Shown: one piece after another, positions 9,407 through 21,309 of the stretch | Layout of the letters: each line of letters opens with the position of its first letter | Position numbering within the stretch: the stretch's first letter is position 1 | NCBI RefSeq assembly: GCF_001640805.2 | Contig: NC_066855.1 | Coordinates: 16,826,701 to 16,890,700, forward strand | Reading direction: 5' to 3' | Source: Lates calcarifer | Lineage: Eukaryota; Chordata; Actinopteri; Centropomidae | Length of the DNA stretch: 64,000 nt | Position numbers and translations under genes: made by a program | The notes under the pieces: generated by a model | Database searches by the model: none | Seen by the model: only the letters and a program-made list of their open reading frames with translations | What the model was told of the DNA's origin: nothing

Positions 9407-10987
9407 CTGTTCAGACCTCAAACCTCACTTGAGAGATTTTTTAAAATCACCTCTCTGCTCCAAAAGGCACAACGAGCCGAGCTGGGCCTTGGGTAGAGGA
9501 CAAGCCGAACGGTACTGCTGTGGGAAGCGGCAAGGTCTAGGACTTTGTATGTAAGAGTCTGAACATTGACTACATACAGTATGACAAAACACAGCACTAT
9601 AAAACATGTGCATATTGCAAGATGAATTCTCCATGAAGTCCCCATGAATGTGTGCTCAGTATCTGGTGACTGCAAGATGACAGAGAGGAGTGTTGTTGAG
9701 ATGACTTGAAAAATTGCAGGCATGTCTCAGTTTCTCTGTCCAGCAAGAACATGATGCTTTTGGAAAGGTGGATTTTATATTTTTTGAGAATATCTTCAAA
9801 TGCTGCTAGAAGATAGTGGAAGTTAAACAAAAAGCCCTTAAAGATGCTTTCATTTTGACACTTTGCGCTTTCACATAGAACCAAAGAGTACATGAAAAGT
9901 AGATGTCTGGAGCAAAGAAGGTACAAGTAGAGTATTTGTTCATGAGCTGGTCTCATAGCAGACATCACAGAAGTCGAAATACATGAAAACTTTCTGTGTG
10001 CAAGACAGATCAAACTGTAGGAATTTCCTCTGACTTGACAGCACTGAATTTCTGATCTTCTGCTTTATCCTTCGCAGTCATTGATCTAAGAAACTGTTCA
10101 TTGCTGGTCAGATTGATAGACACATGCCTGCTCATGTCAAGATAGAGCAGGGTAGTATTAACGGCATCAAACTGACAGAAATCATTAATTTAAACAGAGA
10201 CTGGGGTGATATGAGAATCTGAATGTTCTTAAAAGTGCTGCTATGATGTTGCTTCTTTTTTTTCCACGGTTGATAAAAATGCCAAAGAGTATTACTATCA
10301 TAGTTATGTGTTTCTTAAAAACAACACCTGATTAGATTTGGTACAGAGAAGTAGAAAGTTTAGGGAGTTTTAATAAGGTTTGTTTTTCAAGAACGTGTGT
10401 ACAGTTTATCTTTTTTTTTTTAATGTCAGTCATCCTTATCTTGAGCCACTTCATCAAGCCTTAATCTCAAATGGGGAAAGTCAAAAATGGGGAAAGTGAA
10501 GATGTATAAATCAACCACAGTGGCAAAGGCTTAACTGTAGAGGACGGTAAAAAAAAGACTCATGAGCTCTCTGGCGTTTGCTGAATTAAAACAATAATTT
10601 GGATTGTGGCCTAGTGTTGTTGGAGGACTTTTGGGTGTCAGCTTGAACCAAAAAGTTGATTTTAAATCTCATCTACATCTCCTTTCTAATGTCTGAATCT
10701 GATAGTGTTATGACTGGAGAAAAAAAAAGTAATTTTCTTGCAAAAATATCAAATCTCCAAGTAAAACATTCTCTAAGCCACTTTCCTTTTTTGCTGTACA
10801 CAGACTACAGATCAGCCTACTTCATTATCAACACTACTTGAGTTTTCATTTTCCGTTTTTTTTTTCTTCTTTTACTTGAGAATGTAAGATCTGAAAAAGC
10901 ATAGTTCAAAGCCAAATGTACTGTAACCCTGGCATATGAAGGAGTACTGCACAAGAGTTTGCATCAATACAAATTTATATCCTGCGT

Positions 10988-10989
<2 letters not shown>

Positions 10990-11017
<28 letters not shown>
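10990..11017 (+). repeat. T28 homopolymer in the kcnj2 3' UTR
   Basis: Twenty-eight consecutive T residues. In the transcript this is a U tract that could pair with the poly(A) tail, or it may be a decayed retroelement tail in antisense. Confidence 0.9.
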
Positions 11018-11021
<4 letters not shown>

Positions 11022-11195
11022 ACAGCGACAGAAGCCACTAGGCTCTATAGATCCTACTTGTGTAAATACCTCCCTCCCTGTTGCAGTTATTTTGTATCAG
11101 TCTTCCAAATGTACTGCAGAACCATGGAATGTACAGATTTTTGTATTAATATTATTATTATTATTGTTGTACATGATATTATATTGTTCTTTTTC

Positions 11196-11201
11196 AATAA
11201 A
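11196..11201 (+). terminator. kcnj2: kcnj2 polyadenylation signal AATAAA
   Basis: A canonical hexamer preceded by a U-rich stretch (TTGTTCTTTTTC) and followed about 25 bp later by a GU-rich element (GCTGTGTCACTTGTC). Cleavage is expected near 11215-11222. Confidence 0.8.
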
Positions 11202-11254
11202 ATGTCAGTGGACAATCAGAGTAATGCTGTGTCACTTGTCATCAAGAAGTAGAT

Positions 11255-11675
11255 CAGGTTAAGTCAAGTCAATTTTATTTATATCAAACTCCACAAAACA
11301 CTGTAATGCGAAGAGAAGGAGGAACTTCATGGACCAAAAACTGGCATATTTCTGTTTTATGCTATGCTATATACTTCTAGCCTATTACATTTCAGAGTGA
11401 AATCTCATACTTTTTACTTTACTTACTTTACTTGACAGCTGTAGTTACTTCAAACATACATGCAACATACAGCAACATTAAAATGCTGCTTATATGTTAA
11501 TGCATCAGTAGTTAAGTCATTAATAGAATATTAGACTATGACAGAAGTCATCATGTCACTTAAGGAGTATTTTTACTTCAAGTACATTTTACTGTGAATA
11601 CTTTTGTACTTTTATTTGTAACTGAGTACTTTTATTCTGTGGTATTGCTACTTACTTTTTCCAACACTATTAGTA
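11255..11675 (+). mobile_element. Dispersed-repeat cluster: AAGTCAA fragment plus AAGTACTT-type MITE, 3' part
   Basis: 11255-11300 resembles a common fish repeat start (GTCAAGTCAATTTTATTTAT). From about 11340 the sequence follows the same AAGTACTT-rich family as 3744-4065, but covers its second half: TACATTTCAGAG...TACTTTTTACTTTACTT...TTGACAGCTGTAGTTACT...AATACTTTTGTACTTTTA...GTGGTATTGCTACTTACTTTTTCCAACACT. It lies just past the kcnj2 poly(A) site. Non-coding. Confidence 0.65.
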
Positions 11676-13036
11676 TATCAAGGATTATACCTTTCCTTTA
11701 AATGAGTAATAACAGAAAAGAAACAGCATAAAAAATACTGTTATAAGTTTGTGTTCCAAGAATTAGTGGCAAAATGTACTCACAAGTATTGTAACTCATT
11801 TTAAGCAAGACTAGAACTTCCTTTTTTATACATATGTATCACTCGTGGAAAGGAGAGAATGAAAGAAATTAAGGGCAGGAAGGAAAACAGAAAAAGGTCT
11901 TAAGGACTATTCATCTTCTTCACCACCTTTTAGAATCTATTAAAAACTGACACTTTCTTGAAATGCCATGCTGCCAGTGTCTACCAGGCAACTGCTATAC
12001 TTTGTGCCAAGTGTAGATCTATAAAGTATCTCCAGTTATCTAATGAATGGAGTACAAAGTACATTTAAGACTTTAAGTTGGAAGTCTAACATTTCTCAAA
12101 GTGGCACTACCTCAGACTATACTAGCATACTATTCAGACTATAAAGTACTTCCCATCTCTGTGTACTGACAAAAGACCAGCAGCAGTGTGTTGTAAGGGC
12201 TGTGTTGACGCATTTAAGGCCTGAACATCTCTAGCAGCAGTGAGCTCTGACACTAACCAGCCTCCTTGTTCTACGTCCTTCACTGGCACAGAGAGGATTA
12301 ACAACTCTTTTCTTCATGTACATAGTGCTCATCCTGTGCCTCTCTCTCTGATCTCTGGTCTTTATCATTTCTCAGGTTTTAATCCACTCACAGCAGTGAA
12401 ATTGACACACGTGTACACAAGTGGGATTTGAATGGGATCCAACAAGAAAAAATATCTGATTAATACTGGGACTGGACTTAAATCTAAAACATTGGTATTA
12501 GTTGACCAGTCTCTATTATCAGTTTCAGTCAAAGCTTAGATAGCAGACAATGATTTGTTCCAAGACATATTCAATCCATGTGGGGCACACACCCCCAATG
12601 AGGTCACAAAATAAAATGGCATGGTAACAAAATCTAAGGATGGGAAAGAAGAAACCAACCCATTTCTGCTGCATAAAGGGTGTCTCTTTCTCTGATCTTT
12701 TTTTTTCCTGGACACGTCTAAAATGACTCAAATTAATCACAGGAGGTAAAATCACCTTTTGGTTCAACAACTCTCAGCTCAAACAAACACAATGTGGTGA
12801 GGTGTCGCAAGTAGACAAAGCTTTTTTCGAAAGCGTTACATTCTACACCTCATAGTTACTCTTTGCATCAGTTGATTGATCAAACATACATTAATACTGA
12901 AAAATTATTTGTGATCAATAAATGTATTCAAAATGAATGATAAACATCAGGATCTCACTGATATTTGTGCTCAACTATCAGTTCTTCGAATCAGAGAAAG
13001 AGGAAATGTTTTTTTTTCCTCATGCTGATACTAGTT
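11676..13036. other. Intergenic, no gene seen
   Basis: AT-rich DNA downstream of kcnj2. The short open frames have no recognisable domain and look random. No structured repeat was identified. Confidence 0.5.
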
Positions 13037-13064
13037 ATAGCTGTGGAGTCTCCTCCACAGCTAT
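13037..13064. repeat. Perfect 12-bp-arm hairpin
   Basis: ATAGCTGTGGAG (13037-13048) is followed after the 4-base spacer TCTC by its exact reverse complement CTCCACAGCTAT (13053-13064). There is no T tract or gene context to make it a terminator. Confidence 0.9.
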
Positions 13065-13219
13065 GCCTCTTTGCTTCAACTGCACCGACAGAAAAAACAA
13101 CTGGACGTCAACCCAACTCAATGGAAAATTCTTTGGTTTACCATTAAGGAAGACTGACACTAATGTCAACTTGTGGAGTCAGAACTGCAGTCAGAGTTCG
13201 AGCTTTGAACATGGTGCTT

Positions 13220-13222
<3 letters not shown>

Positions 13223-13253
<31 letters not shown>
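13223..13253 (+). repeat. (TG)n microsatellite
   Basis: About 15 uninterrupted TG units. Confidence 0.95.
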
Positions 13254-13255
<2 letters not shown>

Positions 13256-13602
13256 CATTCATCTGACAAAAAGCAGTTACAGTATCTGATTCATCTCGAT
13301 CATTTTGAAAGGGGAAGAAAGAGAATGAGTCAGAGTTGTTTCAGTTGCTTATTATAATCAGGATCTGTGTTTCATATTTCCTCTATGACACATAATTTAA
13401 AATCACATTTTATGCTTTGATCCACAACAGACAATACAGCACAGCAGAAAATACATATAAGTCAAGCATTTGAAAAAACACAAATACAATAAGGTGACAC
13501 AGAAGAAATTCACCTTATTTATTTATTTTGTTGTAAACAAAAGCACAGAAGGTGGCACCAGTTTGTCCCTGAAGGGCAACACTGGTGGGAAAGTAAGGAG
13601 TT

Positions 13603-13674
13603 CCTTTCCGGTCACACCATTTAATATTGCATTTATTTATTGAATTATTAATTTAAAGTTGTGACCAGGAAAGG
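13603..13674. repeat. Inverted repeat with AT-rich loop
   Basis: CCTTTCCGGTCACA (13603-13616) pairs with TGTGACCAGGAAAGG (13660-13674), with one extra A in the right arm. The 43-base loop is almost entirely A/T. It may be the core of a small MITE or a cruciform-prone site; flanking termini were not resolved. Confidence 0.75.
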
Positions 13675-14599
13675 CACAATGAGGTTACTTCCTGTCAAAA
13701 AGGAAGAATAGTGCCACATTGTTCAGCAGTGTGCAGTGTAACAGTGGTGAGGCTCCTACTGCTGTAGGTGAACGTCTGTGTTTCTATTGTGCAGCTCTGC
13801 TCACTCCCTGTTTATGAAAACAATAACACTGTATATCAGCGGAGTAAACATCCAAAGGTAAATGTTAGGCCAACTTCCATTATTTCTGTGTAAACCCCTG
13901 AGATATCAAGTATCCAAACTGTTTACTTTTTATCACTATTTATTTGTGTTTTATACATCATGCTCCACAGCTGACTGAGCCCAGTTCAGACTCTCAGAGC
14001 TACAAATGCAATCTGGAAACAACAATGTAGGAGTAAAAAGCTTGGACCTGCAACACAAACACAATCCGTGCTCCTGAACTATAACCGGAACCTCTGGCTT
14101 TTATTGAAGCTTCTGGGAACCTGACGTTCAAACAGACTCAGCTCTCGTCCAGACCTGTGATCCTCCGTGTGTTTTTTCTTTAGCTGAAGCAAAGTCTTCC
14201 TGCTTCACACGGACCCCTGCTTAGCCAGACAAAACTATCGTCGCAGAAGGTAGACGACTCAAAGCCGCGCAGATTTTTCTGCACACTAATGAATGCAGTA
14301 TCAAACAAATTAAGATGCCTGGTCTATGCCAGGTTACAAAGACTAATTACCCATCTGCACCACATGGAAATTCAGATTTCCCATTGCAGTATCATAATAC
14401 GACATTTTCAGTGCCTGCATCACATCGTCAGCTTGAAAAATCACTTTCCTCCTGTGCACGCAATGCTTTCCAACAATATGAGCGAGAGCTGAAGCACTAT
14501 AATAATGGGAACAAAGATACAATCAGGTGTGATTTGGGAACAAAGAAAGCCAAGGAGTGCAAACCAGGGTAAACCAGTGCCAGCACTCATACAAATACA
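13675..14599. other. Intergenic, no gene seen
   Basis: Short frames here (for example 14289-14572) lack recognisable domains, splice context or codon bias. Parts may belong to the dispersed repeat that starts near 14600. Confidence 0.45.
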
Positions 14600-15030
14600 G
14601 AGTGCTGGAAAGTCAGGAAAAACTGCAAGAGACAGACTTAAAGTGGCTATAATCAATATTTTTATATTAACAATTCTCAAATGATAATGTAACAACAATG
14701 TGAAAGCAGTCACTCACTAAAATTTGGCTTTATGAAGCTTTATTGTGACTTTTAACTCACGGTTTATCAGTCCAGACCAGAACTTTACGGTTCTGGTTCA
14801 CTCTCATAGCATCATTTTTGGCAGCTGTTTTCAGATAAAAAACTGTAAAGACCCACTGTCCACTAAACTGTTCAGCAGCAAACAGCAAACAGACACAGTC
14901 AGAGAGCAGCTGGTGAACATAGTGGAGCATTTAGCAGCTAGAGAGCCAGATATTTCCCACAGGAGACCAGAGCTAAAAGAGAGAATACTGGACAAAACCA
15001 CAACTCTAAATAAATGATCATGTTGCTCTG
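14600..15030 (+). repeat. Dispersed repeat, + copy (pair with 63590-63905)
   Basis: Key words in order: AGTGGCTATAATCAATATTT, then a GTTCTGGTTCACTCTCA stretch, CAGCAGCAAACAG, CACAGTCAGAGAGCAGCTGG, TGGAGCATTTAGCAG, GAGCCAGATATTTCCC and AGAGCTAAAAGAG. The reverse complement of 63590-63905 carries the same words in the same order and spacing. I recognise it as a frequent percomorph repeat, but I cannot name its class. The 90-codon frame through it (14745-15017) is incidental. Confidence 0.75.
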
Positions 15031-16562
15031 TAGCTGCTGGATGTGTAAATAAGCAACATTTGTAACATTTTGCTATCAAATATGTACAGGACTGTTTGAA
15101 GGCTTTAAAAATATCTAAATATATTGATAATAGCTTAAAAAGTTTGGTGAATCTCAGCCATGAAGGCCTGCAGAGACGGTGGAATTTTCCAAGGACCTGA
15201 CCATCCAGTGGACATCAAATACGCTTCGCTGCCTCTCACCGGAGCTTTACTTTGAAGCTCTGCCAGCTACAGTTGACCTGTCTTTGATGCGACGCCAAAT
15301 GCTGTCACCGTCGGAGACAAAACCCCTGTCATCAGGCGGCATATAATCGTTTTCTCCTTAGCCACAACCTCTTTCACATTCATTGAAATTTTCTTCTCGT
15401 CGTTGAAATTCTTAGCAGCAAATCAGTGAGTCTTCCTCAGATCCTCCTGCCTGAGTCCCGGGTAACTGGCATACTACAGAGGTCTGCCTGCATTGGTGGC
15501 ATTATTTGGCAAAATCCAGAGCTGTTGACAGATTGGTGCTTTGTTACATCGCTGGTTTGTGTAGTCAACAAACAGGTCACAGCCAATGTCACAGGAAGCT
15601 CAGGGTATAGTAGAGTCCTGTAAGTAATGTTTCAAGTTAATTCTAGGTATTATGATATTATTTGACAACTAACAAACACTACAGAGGCTGTGTCCTGATT
15701 TCTTCCCTGATGCAAAACTAAAAGCCTTGCAAACTGATGAAAACAACTTCAACAGCAGGTTGTAGCATCAGCTTTCTACTTTTAAACAGGTCACACAGGA
15801 GGTTAGTAAACAATATGTCGCTATTATGTCACATCCTGAATAATTCATCAGCCAAGCAGAAACTTGTATTCCTCGTATGCTATCCTCTGTGAAGGGAGAA
15901 TTAGATCTCACTGTGCTGCTGACCAGATGAATCATATCCCCAAAAGAGGTGTCTCCATTTCCTGCATCTGCTCACTGGGAGCTACTCCACATACAACCAG
16001 ATACCACAGAGTATTTCACACGTAGCATTCACAGAGAGAAAAACTTAACAGGTACAACAATCTGAGGGAAACTATTTTCTTTTTGTTCTGCAGTTTTTAT
16101 TGCTTCTTAACTGTATGTTTTCTTAAGAAATGAGCTAAGATAAAGAGTACGCAAATTTACGGTATTTGTCTTGGAACCCACATGTGGCTTGTAGCTTAAA
16201 CTACTATCAAGCCTCAAGTGAATGAAACAGGTGACAGGCCTAACCTCTCCACCCACACTAACTGATTAGTTGAACTACAAAAAAAGTGGGTAACCTGTGT
16301 CAGGACATTGCCAACATGTGGGATTTTACATCAGAAACATCAGGCACAGATATTTTGACATGCATGTCACTCAGAAAGCTCACTCTGGGAAATGAAAAAA
16401 CAGTTTGCATCACAATCATGATGTCAAACAGCATCATGTAACAAGTGCAGTTGTGTCAGTGGTTTGTGCAGCCAGAGCACAACTAATAAACACCAAACAG
16501 GATGAGAAACATAGCCTCCCTGGTGGAGGTAATAATCCGTAAAGGTACATGGGTCCTCTCTA
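15031..16562. other. Intergenic, no gene seen
   Basis: No credible ORF. 15160-15400 is somewhat richer in CpG than its surroundings but has no clear promoter motif, and it may be the tail of the preceding repeat. Confidence 0.45.
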
Positions 16563-16860
16563 GAGCTGAAACTATTAGTTGATTGACTGAAAATCACTGG
16601 CAACTAATTACATTAACTGTTAATTATTCCAGTAATTTTTTAAAGCAACCACTCTGAACATTGTGGACTTCCAACTTCTCAGATACAATTTGCTGCTGTT
16701 CTATGTTTTATATCATTGCATGTTTATGTTTTTAGATTTTGAACTGGACTGTACAAAATAAGACATCTGAAGATGTGATCTTGAGCTTTAGGCCATGGTT
16801 ATCACTTCATATATTGAACAATGAATATGTTATTCGAGTAAAATAGGTTGGTTGATTCTT
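16563..16860 (+). repeat. 'GAAACGATTAGTYGATT' teleost repeat, copy 1
   Basis: This follows the layout of a very common teleost dispersed element: GCTGAAACTATTAGTTGATT at the 5' end, then the CAACTTCTCAGATA...TTTGCTGCTGTTCTATGTTTTATATCA segment, a GACTGTACAAAATAAGACATCTGAAGATGTGATCTTGAGCT-like block, and a degenerate ATTCGAG/GATTCTT end. Non-coding, heavily diverged. Other copies are listed at 17575, 22625, 25675, 34560, 34984, 38315 and 61097. Confidence 0.7.
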
Positions 16861-17574
16861 AAAGTAGACAAACCTACATAATGTTTTTTAAGTTGTATTC
16901 ATAATATTCACAAGTTATTTCAGAGGGAACCATATATGAAAATCTTTAAAAGAAATCTTAAGGATCAGCTGATGTACCAAATACTTCTTAATAACAAATT
17001 TAACTTAAATGCATGCCAGACATAGTTTAGTGATAATTTTGGCTCTTTACTGGAGGTTGTGTCTGTTTTGCAAACCATGACAGGATTAAACCAGCATTTG
17101 ACCTGGCACATACAGTCTAACCTTGGCCTTTCCTGTAGCGATGGGAGCCGAGGTCAACAGGACACTAGGAAGGGGGGCGTAAGGGGTGGCGGTGGTGATT
17201 GGTAGGGGGTCTATTAGGTGCATCCACTCACAGCAACCTGAGCCTGGCCTGGGGCTTTACTGTTTGACAGATGGGGTTGTCCTCATATTTAGCAGCAGAG
17301 ATTAGCCTCTTCACACACGCTGACAGACGTGGAGAATATAAGGAACACGACGGGATACAAAGCTGCCACTCAGCTGTGATTTGTGATGAATCCCCAGGAG
17401 ACAACGAGTAGGATGGAGACATGATGTATGACTCTAAACCTGACTCTGTCTTTCAATGGTATAAATGTGAAAGACTGAATAATGATTTGGTGATTTGTAG
17501 GTCAAAACACATCTAAGCACAAGGTTAAAATCAAACTAAACAGAGTGAACATTTATTAAGACATCTATATGTAT
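16861..17574. other. Intergenic, no gene seen
   Basis: No recognisable gene. A G-rich stretch at about 17165-17215 has no strand-specific signal. Confidence 0.45.
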
Positions 17575-17817
17575 AGAGTTGCAACATTTAGTCAATTAAT
17601 TGATAAGGTCAATCAACAAAAATTATTGAGCAACTGTTTTGATAGTTGAGTCATTTTTCAGGCAAAATGCCAAACATTCCCAGGCTCCAGCTTCTTAGAT
17701 GTGATGATTTGGTGTTTTTCTTTATCATATGTGACAGCGAAATGAACAACTAAAGGTTTATACGTCAATTCAGACATAAATGATTACTTGATAATGAAAA
17801 TAATCACTAGTTACATC
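17575..17817 (+). repeat. 'GAAACGATTAGTYGATT' teleost repeat, copy 2
   Basis: Contains GTTGCAACATTTAGTCAATT, AACTGTTTTGATAGTTGAGT, TTTTTCAGGCAAAATGCCAA, CCAGCTTCTTAGATGTGATG and the 3' end GATAATGAAAATAATCACTA. It is better preserved than copy 1 but lacks the central TTTGAAGA block. Confidence 0.75.
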
Positions 17818-18099
17818 GTGACATATGACAGATGTTTCAATAGTATTTCAGTGATGGTATTTCAACGTAAACTTAAGATCGGATTCACAACAAAATGTAG
17901 CCAAACTCAGACAACAGTTATGCTGTATATTTAAAAAAAGAGGGTCAGTCTTTATCAGTAAAACTAAATCATGCAGCTCTGGATATATCTCATGCACTTA
18001 AATATATCATATGTACACTCTCCTTTCCTGTATTAAAATGCTTTTGATTTTCTGCACATGATCAGCCACAGCTGAAGACCACAAACTGGACATGAGGGG

Positions 18100-18215
18100 A
18101 GAGATGGGGAACGACATGCAACAAAGCTCTCCAGGCAGGCGTCAATCAGAAATGTTTGGGTTTGTCTGGGTTTAAGCCTAAATCCTTAGGCCACCAGGGT
18201 GTCCCCAAAACTCAG
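18100..18215 (-). mobile_element. Degenerate tRNA-derived SINE, minus orientation
   Basis: On the minus strand the order is that of a common fish tRNA-derived SINE: a GGGACACCCTGGTGGCCTAAG-like head, then a decayed B-box region (GGCTTAAACCC), then the GTTGCATGTCGTTCCCCATC stretch typical just downstream. Both promoter boxes are damaged and there is no tail. Identified by resemblance only. Confidence 0.55.
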
Positions 18216-18347
18216 TCCTTTTCAACTTTAATTTTGTTTGTCAGTGATTTTCAATCCACAACTGATGAGGTGACAGCTGTTGGTGATATAACCTGAAGGC
18301 AACAAGGATGGACAAAAAGGAAAATAAATACTTAAAACAGCCAAAAT

Positions 18348-18348
<1 letters not shown>

Positions 18349-18380
<32 letters not shown>

Positions 18381-18394
18381 TTGTGTGTGTGTGT
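18349..18394 (+). repeat. Compound (CT)n(TG)n microsatellite
   Basis: Twelve CT units run directly into TG units, with one TT interruption near 18381. Confidence 0.95.
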
Positions 18395-21259
18395 AATGTG
18401 GTGTAAGTAGACACATTACGTGTGGGTCTGTTGCTGTAAATAATATAAAAAATTACAATACATAAAAAAATATAGAAATATGTATATAAATATATATAAT
18501 AGTTTTGGGTCTCAAATTCAGCAGCACCAAGCAGGTTCAGGTCTGACAGGGGTGGGAATGGGCTTGATTTGGGTCTTGGTTTTAGGCAGAACTCTACGTC
18601 TTACCCAACTTTACTTCCAAAGACAAATGACTGCCAGGCTTTTTGTCTTCTTTGTCTTTACTGGGTTTGTTATATTCAGTTCAGTGGCCTAGCAGCTTGA
18701 TGGATAAACCTCTCTGAAGTTAGTCCCCATTGTCTTACATTGAGATATTTGATTTTACTCAGTCAAGGAGAAAATGTGTTGTCTTCTGAAGTGAGAAAAC
18801 TAAAGCAGGTCTAGAAAGGAGCACAAAGATAGGGGGAGTGGTGTCCGACTTGTTTTGATTATGGATGCCTGAGCATAATCTTGAAATTCCAGCCAGAACA
18901 AATTTTCTACAGCCTTGTCTTAGGACAAAGGGTCATTTCAGACATTTCTGATTTTGTGCATTGTAACAATGCTAAAGATTAGAAGAATCCCTCAGCAGAT
19001 GATTCAGCAGTTCTCTTATGTAAATACCAGCAAATTATACAACACAGCTTATATCGCTCATCATGAGGAGACTGTTATTGCTTAATTGTTTTTTGACGTT
19101 TTTGTGTCATTTTTCTGTCCTTTCCTTCCTTTTAATGACTTCACACCAAAGTGAACAAGTAAAAAAACTGTTAAAAAAACATCATCCGCTTGTTTCACCT
19201 GGGTCAAGAATGCAGCATAACGGACCCTGTGGACCCACAAAGGTTTCCGAGTCAAAGCACCCCAGTTTGTTCAACAAATTCCAGTTCTGATCCTCCTATT
19301 ATCCACCTATCAAACGCCACTAGAATGACAGGTTGGCAAAAAAGCCAAAGAATGTGGGTGATGTGAGAGGCAGCATGATGTAGCTTCGTAATGGCAGATC
19401 ATTTGGTCCTTTGTAATGGACCACTGCAGGGTGACAATGCACACACACATACACTGTAACGGCCAATTAGGAAGCGTTCCCATCATCATCATCACCATCA
19501 TCATTACAAGATCGAATCGTTTTGTTAATTCAATCTGGCCTCACTTGTTCTTTTTATAGAGCATGACACAGACACCACAAACAGCAGCACTCCTTCAACA
19601 AATCAAATCAGAGAACAGACTTTCCCCTCACAGCTCTGCTGTTGAGGAGGAGAGCAAACCACAATCATCACGTCCAGGTACCAACATGAATGCATCAGGA
19701 TCACATGCACAGTCACACCAGATAATCTGATTCTACGGTGTATTTTTGGTGTTTAGTCTGATTTACAGGCCTGAGTGATAATAAAATCAAATGTACCACA
19801 GTATGTTAGCAGCTGAAGGAGCCACTATGTCTTATATGGCCCTGGCTAATTTACAGTTATAAATAGGGATGTGGGTGTGAGAGAGAGAGAAAGGCACAGA
19901 GAGAGAGGCATAGAGGGCGTTACCTTTGACCTAAAAAAAAAACTTTTGTGTGTAGCCGTTCACTCCTTTAAAGTTGTAATCACTGTAAACCTAAAGTTTA
20001 CTACTGCTGCTGCTTCACATTAAAAATATTCAACTGGCAAAACGTGACGTAGCTTTTACCGTGATGCAGACACAGGAAATGCAACGCATTACCACTGACT
20101 TTGGGCAAGAGGGAACAGCCTTTTACAGTGCTTACTACTCATGCCATGTGCAGCATGAAACCAAATCAGTACTGCATTATTACGGACTGACTACTTCATT
20201 AAACAACTTGGGTTTGTTTGGCTGCACTAAAATGGTACACTACACACTCAGTGTGTGCTCTAGTGTTAGACCACATTTGCAATTATTAAACAAGAAAATA
20301 CATTTTAGGTTAATAGATAATGAAAACAAATGTCGGAGGAGTTAGAGCCAACAGCTCTGGTGTCAGCTTCCTGTGCCAGAGACAGATAGATGACAGAAAA
20401 AATACCACAAAATTGGCACATTCTGTATGCGGATTTACAGAAATAATGACCTTTAAATCTGTATATTTGTTTGACCAACATGACAAATATTAACTGCTCA
20501 ACAACAGCTACCACGGCTTTTGTTGACTGACAAAGACAACAACAGATTTTTCAGACAACGCTGATTAGTAAAAATAGCCTCCGGTTCAGTCTAATTATCT
20601 GGCTACAACCTATCCCTGCAAACAAACAAACAATATATAAATAAACAAATGAAAATTAATCATTAATGCAGATAATCATGACTATATTCATGATGTAGTT
20701 ATGATGTTGTTGTAATGAAAGACTCCTACACAAAGTATTATCTAAGGTCATCAGCTGATGTATGGGGAGGGCTCGCATGTAAAAGACATTGATTGTCTTT
20801 GCTCCTAAATTTGGACTCAGAGTCTGTATCCTGCGTGGCAGCTGCCGTGCAGCTAAATCATATTGTGTAATGTTTGATGGCTGGAGATCTACTGAAGTGT
20901 GGAGTTAGAGGAGGCCTTGGCACAGACATGGCTCGTCATCACTGTACTGCCTGTGGCACCCACTGGAACGTAGCTGTTGATCATAGCTTTGACCGGTGAC
21001 GTCAAACACAATAGCAGCACTGACCGCGCACAACCTGCTGTGTCTTGAGGGCTTAATTCCTGATTTTCTATTGTCACTGGAGAGTAAATGTTGATTTTAA
21101 AACATTCACAGGCTTTCATCATCTTCTGTGTGAGATCTGATATAACTGATGAATGTGGCAACATTGCTAGAATAGGACATAAGCACAAGCAGTCAGGCAC
21201 AAGCCGACAGTTCAGTCAAACTTATTTGGAAGAGAAAAGGCTGATGTGGGGTACATGAG

Positions 21260-21262
<3 letters not shown>
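18395..21262. other. Intergenic, no gene seen
   Basis: Nearly 2.9 kb with scattered short frames, none with domains or splice context. A short CAT/ATC-rich run lies at 19482-19503 and GA-rich sequence at 19879-19918. Confidence 0.5.

Positions 21263-21303
<41 letters not shown>
21263..21303 (+). repeat. T41 homopolymer
   Basis: Forty-one consecutive T residues, the longest homopolymer in the window. It may be the poly(A) tail of a minus-strand retroelement whose body is no longer recognisable, or an assembly-prone tract. Confidence 0.9.

Positions 21304-21309
<6 letters not shown>

Larger units (their letters stand above)
9407..11217 (+). other. kcnj2: kcnj2 3' UTR
   Basis: This runs from the TGA to shortly after the AATAAA at 11196. 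No competing open frame is present, and there is no intron signal. It contains a T28 run (10990-11017), a Pumilio-type TGTAAATA (11061-11068) and an ATT-repeat segment (about 11147-11165) before the polyadenylation signal. A 1.8 kb 3' UTR is shorter than what I recall for the mammalian gene; longer isoforms cannot be excluded. Confidence 0.75.

Noticed and set aside
11118..11128. miR-1-like word GGAATGTA in the kcnj2 3' UTR
   Set aside because: It is the sense of the microRNA seed, not its complement, so it is not a target site. No miR-1 target ACATTCC was found in the UTR by eye.
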